From the NCBI RefSeq assembly GCF_022867865.1, contig NZ_JALIEC010000001.1, positions 788,501-852,500 on the forward strand: 64,000 nucleotides of DNA. Direction: 5' to 3'. Shown here one piece after another: positions 58,838 to 64,000 of this stretch (position 1 is its first letter; each line of letters begins with the position of its first letter). Below the pieces are notes generated by a model that searched no databases, was not told where the DNA came from, and saw only the letters and a program-made list of their open reading frames with translations. The DNA comes from Phaeobacter sp. J2-8 (GTDB taxonomy: Bacteria; Pseudomonadota; Alphaproteobacteria; Rhodobacterales; Rhodobacteraceae). A program made the translations under genes and the position numbers.

Positions 58838-60199
58838 ATGGTATCAGCAGTAGAGCAGATGGCGGCCAACACCAGCTGGGCGGCGCTTGGCAAGGCGACC
58901 GACCTGCGTAACCGCATCCTCTTCACCCTCGGTCTTCTGATCGTCTATCGTCTTGGCACCTTTATTCCGGTGCCCGGAATTGATGGTGCGGCGCTGCGCG
59001 AGTTCATGGAACAGGCGGGCCAGGGGATCGGCGGCATGGTGTCGATGTTCACCGGCGGCGCTTTGGGCCGGATGGGGATCTTTGCTCTGGGAATCATGCC
59101 CTATATCTCGGCCTCGATCATTGTACAGCTGCTGACCTCGATGGTGCCTGCGCTGGAACAATTGAAAAAAGAGGGCGAGCAGGGCCGCAAGAAAATCAAC
59201 CAATGGACCCGCTACGGCACCGTGTTCCTCGCGACATTTCAGGCCTATGGCCTTGCGGTTTCGCTTGAGGCCGGGGATCTGGTCACCGATCCGGGTTGGT
59301 ATTTCCGCGCCGCGACAGTGATCACCTTGGTCGGTGGCACCATGTTCCTTATGTGGATTGGTGAGCAGATCACGGCACGTGGTCTTGGCAACGGCATCTC
59401 GTTGATCATCTTTGTTGGTATCATCGCCGAAGTTCCGGCCGCATTGGCGCAATTCTTTGCCTCTGGCCGCAGCGGGGCCATCAGCCCGGCGGTGATTGTC
59501 GGGGTCATGGTGATGGTGATCGTGGTGATCATGTTCGTGGTCTTTATGGAGCGCGCGCTGCGCAAGATCACGATCCAGTATCCGCGCCGTCAGCAGGGCA
59601 TGAAAATTTCCGAAGCCCAGCAGAGCCACCTGCCGGTCAAGGTGAACCCGGCAGGCGTGATCCCGGCGATCTTTGCCTCGTCGCTGTTGTTGCTGCCGAC
59701 CACAATCGCCACATTCAGCGGCAATCAGACCAGCCCGATCATGTCGACGATCCTGGCCTATTTCGGCCCTGGCCAGCCGCTCTATCTGGCGTTCTTTGCC
59801 TTCATGATCGTGTTCTTTGCCTATTTCTATACCTTCAACGTCTCGTTCAAACCCGATGACGTGGCGGACAACCTGAAGAATCAGAACGGATTTGTGCCCG
59901 GCATTCGCCCCGGTCCGAAAACGGCGGAATACCTGGAATATGTCGTCAATCGCGTGCTTGTGCTTGGATCGGCCTATCTGGCGGCGGTCTGTCTTTTGCC
60001 TGAAATTCTGCGCGGTCAGTTTGCGATCCCGTTCTATTTCGGCGGCACCTCGGTACTGATTGTGGTGTCGGTCACCATGGACACGATCCAGCAGGCGCAA
60101 AGCCATCTTCTGGCCCATCAATACGAAGGTCTGATTCAGAAGTCGCAGCTGCGTGGTAAAAGCAAGTCGCGCAAGAAGCGCAGCCCTGTCCGGAGATAA
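58838..60199 (+). CDS. secY: Preprotein translocase subunit SecY
   Basis: Central channel of the Sec translocon, 453 residues and ten transmembrane helices. The conserved opening is RILFTLGLLIVYRLGTFIPV, then GIMPYISASIIVQLLTSMVP (the plug/TM2 region), and GNQTSPIMSTILAYFG for the late helices. The basic end LRGKSKSRKKRSPVRR is cytoplasmic. A 631-codon antisense frame covers this gene and is a shadow. Confidence 0.98.
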   Translation: MVSAVEQMAANTSWAALGKATDLRNRILFTLGLLIVYRLGTFIPVPGIDGAALREFMEQAGQGIGGMVSMFTGGALGRMGIFALGIMPYISASIIVQLLTSMVPALEQLKKEGEQGRKKINQWTRYGTVFLATFQAYGLAVSLEAGDLVTDPGWYFRAATVITLVGGTMFLMWIGEQITARGLGNGISLIIFVGIIAEVPAALAQFFASGRSGAISPAVIVGVMVMVIVVIMFVVFMERALRKITIQYPRRQQGMKISEAQQSHLPVKVNPAGVIPAIFASSLLLLPTTIATFSGNQTSPIMSTILAYFGPGQPLYLAFFAFMIVFFAYFYTFNVSFKPDDVADNLKNQNGFVPGIRPGPKTAEYLEYVVNRVLVLGSAYLAAVCLLPEILRGQFAIPFYFGGTSVLIVVSVTMDTIQQAQSHLLAHQYEGLIQKSQLRGKSKSRKKRSPVRR

Positions 60200-60205
60200 C
60201 ACCCC

Positions 60206-60847
60206 ATGAACATCATTCTTCTTGGCCCCCCCGGCGCGGGCAAAGGTACACAAGCGCGCATTCTTGTTCAGGAACGCGGTATGGTTCAGCTTTCGACCGG
60301 CGACATGCTGCGCGAAGCCAAGGACAGTGGCACGACCATGGGCAAACGCGTCGCAGAGGTCATGGCGCGCGGTGAACTGGTGACCGATGAGATCGTGATC
60401 GGCCTGATCGAAGAGAAACTGGAAAAAGATGCCAATTGCGGCTTTATCTTTGACGGTTTCCCCCGGACGCTGGCCCAGGCTGACGCGCTGGAGGCTTTGC
60501 TGGCCAAACATGGCAAATCGCTGAATGCGGTGATCGAAATGCGGGTCGATGACGAGGCGCTGGTGGCGCGGATCACTGCGCGTTCGACCTGTGGTTCTTG
60601 TGGCGAGGTCTATAATGATCAGACCAAACCTTGGCCCGCCGATGGCAAATGCAGCAATTGCGGCAGCACCGATCAGAAGCGTCGCGCCGATGACAACGAA
60701 GAAAGCCTGCGCACGCGGTTGATGGCATATTACAAGCAAACATCGCCGCTGATTGGCTATTACTATGCCAAGGGCAAACTGCGTCCGATCGACGGCATGG
60801 GGTCACCGACCGAGGTGCGCCACGAAATGGGAATTCAGCTGGGTTGA
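60206..60847 (+). CDS. adk: Adenylate kinase with zinc lid
   Basis: Nucleotide phosphotransferase (2 ADP to ATP + AMP), 213 residues. P-loop [11 protein letters not shown] near residues 7-17; [11 protein letters not shown] for the AMP site. The LID has four cysteines, [10 protein letters not shown] and CSNCGSTDQ, a Cys4 zinc site found in many alphaproteobacteria and absent in E. coli Adk. It is six bases after secY. Confidence 0.97.
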   Translation: MNIILLGPPGAGKGTQARILVQERGMVQLSTGDMLREAKDSGTTMGKRVAEVMARGELVTDEIVIGLIEEKLEKDANCGFIFDGFPRTLAQADALEALLAKHGKSLNAVIEMRVDDEALVARITARSTCGSCGEVYNDQTKPWPADGKCSNCGSTDQKRRADDNEESLRTRLMAYYKQTSPLIGYYYAKGKLRPIDGMGSPTEVRHEMGIQLG

Positions 60848-60932
60848 TCGTTTTTGACTCCGATTCCCGGACCGGCACCGGCCCTGTTTTACCGACAATG
60901 GGCCCGCGTTTTAGAAAACTCTTGACAGGGGG

Positions 60933-60961
60933 TTGACGATGCGCCCGCAGGCTCATAGTTA
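60933..60961 (+). promoter_or_regulatory. Likely promoter of the rpsM-rpsK-rpoA unit
   Basis: TTGACG, a 17-bp spacer and TAGTTA. The -35 box is a good match and the -10 only fair. The leader is about 140 nt. No strong terminator is visible between adk and this promoter. Confidence 0.5.
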
Positions 60962-60968
60962 CCCCTAT

Positions 60969-61001
60969 CTCGCCTTAGGCGAGTGATTCCCATTTGGGAA
61001 T
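60969..61001 (+). other. Twin hairpins in the rpsM leader
   Basis: CTCGCC, loop TTA, GGCGAG (60969-60983), then three bases later ATTCCC, loop ATTT, GGGAAT (60986-61001). Both stems are perfect. The arrangement near the 5' end of the leader is compatible with a protein- or RNA-binding control site or a stability element. Confidence 0.6.
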
Positions 61002-61108
61002 GCTATCACCTCGAAATCAGCGGCGGCCCGGGCGCATATTGCCTCGGGCTTACGTTGTGAAAAAAGGTTCTGGAACCACGGAACCGCAACGCAAAAGGAA
61101 GAAGACAC

Positions 61109-61478
61109 TTGGCACGTATCGCCGGCGTTAACATCCCGACCCACAAACGGGTCCCGATCGCCCTGACTTATATTACCGGAATTGGCCACACCTCGGCCCG
61201 CGAAATCTGCAAATCCGTGAACATCGACGAATTCGCGTCGTGTGAACGAGCTGTCCGATGCCGAAGTGCTTGCTGTGCGCGAACACATCGACGCCAACTA
61301 TAGCGTCGAAGGTGACCTGCGCCGCGAAGTGCAGATGAACATCAAGCGTCTGATGGACCTTGGCTGCTACCGTGGCCTGCGCCACCGTCGCAACCTCCCT
61401 GTTCGCGGTCAGCGGACCCATACCAATGCGCGCACGCGCAAAGGCCCGGCGAAAGCAATCGCTGGCAAGAAGAAGTAA
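61109..61478 (+). CDS. rpsM: 30S ribosomal protein S13 (TTG start; frame broken by one extra T)
   Basis: S13 bridges the small-subunit head to the large subunit. The start is TTG at 61109 with AAAAGGAAGAAG upstream, reading [20 protein letters not shown]. An extra T at 61232-61233 (GAATTCG for GAATCG) breaks the frame after VNIDE; the correct continuation is [20 protein letters not shown] and the second frame to 61478, giving about 122 residues. Essential, so very likely a sequence error. Confidence 0.95.
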
Positions 61479-61493
61479 GGGAGGCCTGATCCA

Positions 61494-61886
61494 ATGGCAC
61501 GTGATACTCGTCGCGCAACGAAGAAGAAGGTTTCCAAGAACATCGCAACTGGCGTTGCGCATGTGAACTCTTCTTTCAACAACACCAAAATCCTGATTTC
61601 CGACGTACAAGGCAATGCAATCGCATGGTCGTCCGCGGCACCATGGGTTTCAAAGGGTCGCGTAAATCGACCCCTTATGCCGCACAGATGGCTGCTGAAG
61701 ATGCGGGCAAAAAAGCCGCAGATCACGGCATGAAGACGCTGGAAGTCGAAGTTCAAGGCCCCGGTTCGGGTCGTGAGTTCGGCCCTGCGCGCCCTGGCTG
61801 CGATCGGTTTCAACATCACTTCGATCCGTGATGTGACCCCGATGGCCCACAATGGCTGTCGCCCGCCAAAGCGTCGCCGCGTCTAA
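61494..61886 (+). CDS. rpsK: 30S ribosomal protein S11 (two opposing frame shifts)
   Basis: S11 lines the mRNA exit cleft. [20 protein letters not shown] starts at 61494. One G is missing at 61637-61638 (GCGG for GCGGG) and one extra T is present at 61778-61779 (GAGTTCG for GAGTCG). Corrected, it contains [20 protein letters not shown] and [20 protein letters not shown], and ends CRPPKRRRV at 61886; 130 residues, normal. The two errors cancel in total length, but the middle would be mistranslated. Confidence 0.95.
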
Positions 61887-61999
61887 TCTGAGAATACTGG
61901 TTTGGGGCCGGGCCTTCGGGTGCGGCCTCATGCTGTCAAATGGTAACCTCGGGCGCTTTTGCCTTTGGACATGGGGTAAGAGCAGGAATGGAGGGACGC

Positions 62000-63016
62000 A
62001 TGATCCACAAGAACTGGGCCGAATTGATCAAGCCAACACAGTTGGACGTCAAACCCGGCAACGATCCTGCACGTCAGGCCACCGCCGTGGCCGAACCCTT
62101 GGAACGCGGCTTTGGTCTCACGCTCGGCAATGCGCTGCGCCGTGTGCTGATGTCGTCGCTTCAGGGTGCCGCGATCACATCCGTACAGATCGACAACGTT
62201 CTGCATGAATTCTCCAGCGTGGCTGGCGTACGTGAAGACGTGACAGATGTTGTGCTGAACCTCAAGGGTGTTGCCCTGCGCATGGAAGTCGAAGGGCCGA
62301 AGCGCCTGTCGATCAATGCCAAGGGTCCGGGTGTTGTCACCGCCGGTGACATTTCCGACAGCGCCGGCATCGAAGTGCTGAACAAGGATCATGTGATCTG
62401 CCACCTCGACGAGGGCGCGGATGTCTACATGGAACTGACCGTCAACACCGGCAAAGGCTATGTTGCGGCTGACAAGAACAAGCCGGAAGACGCGCCGATC
62501 GGGTTGATCCCGATTGATGCGATCTATTCGCCGGTCAAGAAAGTGTCGTATGACGTGCAACCGACCCGCGAAGGTCAGGTTCTCGACTATGACAAGCTGA
62601 CGTTGAAAATCGAAACCGACGGTTCGGTCACACCAGAAGATGCCGTGGCATATGCTGCGCGTATCCTTCAGGACCAACTGTCGATCTTCGTCAACTTCGA
62701 CGAGCCGGAATCGGCATCGCGTCAGGATGATGATGATGGTCTGGAATTCAACCCGCTGCTGCTGAAGAAAGTGGACGAGCTGGAGCTTTCTGTCCGGTCT
62801 GCAAACTGCCTGAAGAACGACAATATCGTGTATATTGGCGATCTGATTCAGAAGACCGAAGCAGAGATGCTGCGCACGCCGAACTTTGGCCGCAAGTCGT
62901 TGAACGAGATCAAGGAAGTGCTGTCCGGCATGGGCCTGCACCTTGGCATGGATGTCGAGGATTGGCCGCCAGACAACATCGAAGATCTGGCGAAGAAATT
63001 CGAAGACGCATTTTGA
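62000..63016 (+). CDS. rpoA: RNA polymerase alpha subunit
   Basis: 338 residues from the ATG at 62000 ([20 protein letters not shown]), with a good GGAGGG upstream; an upstream start at 61940 is not preferred. The assembly domain contains [20 protein letters not shown], and the C-terminal domain (about 250-320) has the DNA/activator-binding [20 protein letters not shown] and [20 protein letters not shown]. The normal downstream partner rplQ is not present. Confidence 0.97.
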   Translation: MIHKNWAELIKPTQLDVKPGNDPARQATAVAEPLERGFGLTLGNALRRVLMSSLQGAAITSVQIDNVLHEFSSVAGVREDVTDVVLNLKGVALRMEVEGPKRLSINAKGPGVVTAGDISDSAGIEVLNKDHVICHLDEGADVYMELTVNTGKGYVAADKNKPEDAPIGLIPIDAIYSPVKKVSYDVQPTREGQVLDYDKLTLKIETDGSVTPEDAVAYAARILQDQLSIFVNFDEPESASRQDDDDGLEFNPLLLKKVDELELSVRSANCLKNDNIVYIGDLIQKTEAEMLRTPNFGRKSLNEIKEVLSGMGLHLGMDVEDWPPDNIEDLAKKFEDAF

Positions 63017-63035
63017 TCGTCTTTGACATTGAACG

Positions 63036-63066
63036 GAAAGGGCAGGGCGCAAGCGCTGCCCTTTTT
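63036..63066 (+). terminator. Terminator after rpoA
   Basis: AGGGCAG and CTGCCCT pair around an inner CGC/GCG step, followed by a run of T. It is about 25 bp after the rpoA stop. Confidence 0.85.
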
Positions 63067-63195
63067 CGTTGTGGTACCGCGTTCCAAAGACGTTACTTCA
63101 TGATTTCGTGAAATAGGATTGCCGCGCCCGTCGAATCCCGCTAATCCGCCGTCAGTGCAGAGTGTTCTGCGCCAATCGGACACAGGGATGACGGT

Positions 63196-63618
63196 ATGAG
63201 CGTTTTGATCCACCACAACCCGGATTGCGGCACATCGCGCAATGTCCTGGCCATATTGACCAAGGCGGGCCTTGATCCGGTGGTCAATCTCTACCTTGAA
63301 ACCGGCTGGACACGTCCGCAATTGCTGGGCCTGTTCGCGGCTGCCGGCATCACCCCGCGCGACGCATTGCGGGTCAGACGATCCCCGGCCGAGGAACTTG
63401 GTCTGACCGATCCCGCTGTGTCAGATGATGCGCTTTTGGATGCCATGATCGAACATCCGATTCTGGTGAACCGCCCGATTGTCTGCACGCCGTTGGGTGT
63501 GAAGCTCTGTCGCCCGTCCGAAGCGGTGTTGGATCTGATCGCGGATTGGCCTGCCGGGCCGCTGTTCAAGGAAGACGGTGACATGATTTTGAATGAAGCA
63601 GGAGAGCGCGTTGTCTGA
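63196..63618 (+). CDS. arsC: Arsenate reductase, glutaredoxin-dependent ArsC
   Basis: Cytosolic reductase of As(V) to As(III). It has 140 residues. The catalytic cysteine sits in [16 protein letters not shown], and the oxyanion-binding arginines fit [12 protein letters not shown] and DALRVRRSP, as in plasmid R773 ArsC. The stop overlaps the arsH start. There is no arsB or acr3 efflux gene and no arsR within the window; these may lie downstream. Confidence 0.93.
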   Translation: MSVLIHHNPDCGTSRNVLAILTKAGLDPVVNLYLETGWTRPQLLGLFAAAGITPRDALRVRRSPAEELGLTDPAVSDDALLDAMIEHPILVNRPIVCTPLGVKLCRPSEAVLDLIADWPAGPLFKEDGDMILNEAGERVV

Positions 63619-64000
63619 CGATCCCACCACCCCGAATCTGGATGACGCCCAGGTGCAGCAGCCAAATGCCGATGAATTGGGCAACCCGCTGCGGTCGACA
63701 CATGCGGCGCAAATCCTTTTGCTGCATGGGTCTCTGCGGGACCGGTCCTATTCACGTCTCGTGAACGAAGAAGCGGCCCGCATCCTGAAGAAGCTGGGCT
63801 GTGAGACGCGGGTGTTCGACCCCTCTGGCCTGCCGCTGCCGGATGATGCCGACGCCAGCCACCCCAAGGTGCAGGAACTGCGCGATCTGGTGGCCTGGTC
63901 CGAGGGCATGGTCTGGTGTTCGCCGGAACGCCACGGGTCGATGTCCGGGATCATGAAGACCCAGATCGACTGGATTCCCCTGTCCATCGGCGCGGTCCGC
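63611..64000 (+). CDS. arsH: Arsenical-resistance flavoprotein ArsH (partial, 3' end missing)
   Basis: NADPH-dependent FMN reductase that detoxifies organoarsenicals by oxidising trivalent methylated forms. It begins at a TTG (63611) overlapping arsC, with AGGAG nearby (63600-63604). The reading has no stop to the window end and includes [40 protein letters not shown] and [20 protein letters not shown], which are ArsH signatures. About 130 of about 230 residues are inside the window. Confidence 0.9.
   Translation, partial: MSDDPTTPNLDDAQVQQPNADELGNPLRSTHAAQILLLHGSLRDRSYSRLVNEEAARILKKLGCETRVFDPSGLPLPDDADASHPKVQELRDLVAWSEGMVWCSPERHGSMSGIMKTQIDWIPLSIGAVR

Noticed and set aside
58844-60739. A 631-codon open frame antisense to secY and adk
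   Set aside because: It is a mirror of GC-rich codon structure; secY and adk are unmistakable on the other strand, and the antisense product is not a recognisable protein.

Overview
The window looks like chromosomal DNA from an alphaproteobacterium of the order Rhodobacterales (Roseobacter-group-like). The evidence is protein similarity recognised by eye, a GC-rich coding style, and combinations typical of that group: a KpsT/KpsE-like capsule pair, PHB genes, homospermidine synthase, DAO-GcvT fusion dehydrogenases and short DUF1127 proteins. It is mostly housekeeping DNA. I see no rRNA, tRNA, CRISPR array, prophage or insertion sequence.

Layout. 1-6.2 kb (minus): a carbohydrate/polyol ABC uptake operon (binding protein, two permeases, a small membrane protein, two ATPases) leading into dihydroxyacetone kinase, behind a promoter region with two palindromes exactly 30 bp apart. 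6.3-14.4 kb: ubiK, lgt, a MidA-like methyltransferase, pgeF, a TPR protein, ispE, a polyprenyl diphosphate synthase, a DUF2007 protein, a TrmN6-like methyltransferase and a DUF465 protein. 14.7-16.8 kb: phaB and phaA. 17-29 kb: an EAL protein, tag, rpsD, homospermidine synthase, hisC-tyrA, an extensin-like protein, a sulfotransferase-like protein, family II pyrophosphatase, an SseB protein, a uracil-DNA glycosylase-like protein and nhaA. 29.4-31.9 kb: kpsT-kpsE. 32-38.7 kb (minus): mreB, then the tightly packed mreC-mreD-mrdA-rodA-ghrA. 39-52.3 kb: an unknown secreted or anchored protein, a DAO-GcvT dehydrogenase, an OmpA protein with a coiled-coil partner, ubiA/rsmE, gshA, ltaE, a YcgN protein, ribF and a 2OG-Fe(II) oxygenase. 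52.4-63 kb: the rpmC-to-rpoA ribosomal block. 63.2-64 kb: arsC-arsH, cut by the window end.

The ribosomal block is rearranged relative to the textbook S10-spc-alpha order. It opens at rpmC with its own likely promoter and no rplP before it. It is interrupted after rpmD by a terminator and three very small genes (two DUF1127). rpsM has a promoter and a leader with twin hairpins. After rpoA there is a terminator and then arsC-arsH, where rplQ is normally found.

The most striking window-wide feature is that fourteen genes carry fifteen single-base frame disruptions, including essential ones (mreB, lgt, rpmC, rpsM, and rpsK twice). Most of the breaks lie in short homopolymers. The three insertions in rpmC, rpsM and rpsK each fall inside what would otherwise be a GANTC site, the CcrM methylation motif of alphaproteobacteria. 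This points to uncorrected long-read basecalling errors rather than real pseudogenes. I annotate these genes as intact CDSs with the likely error position.
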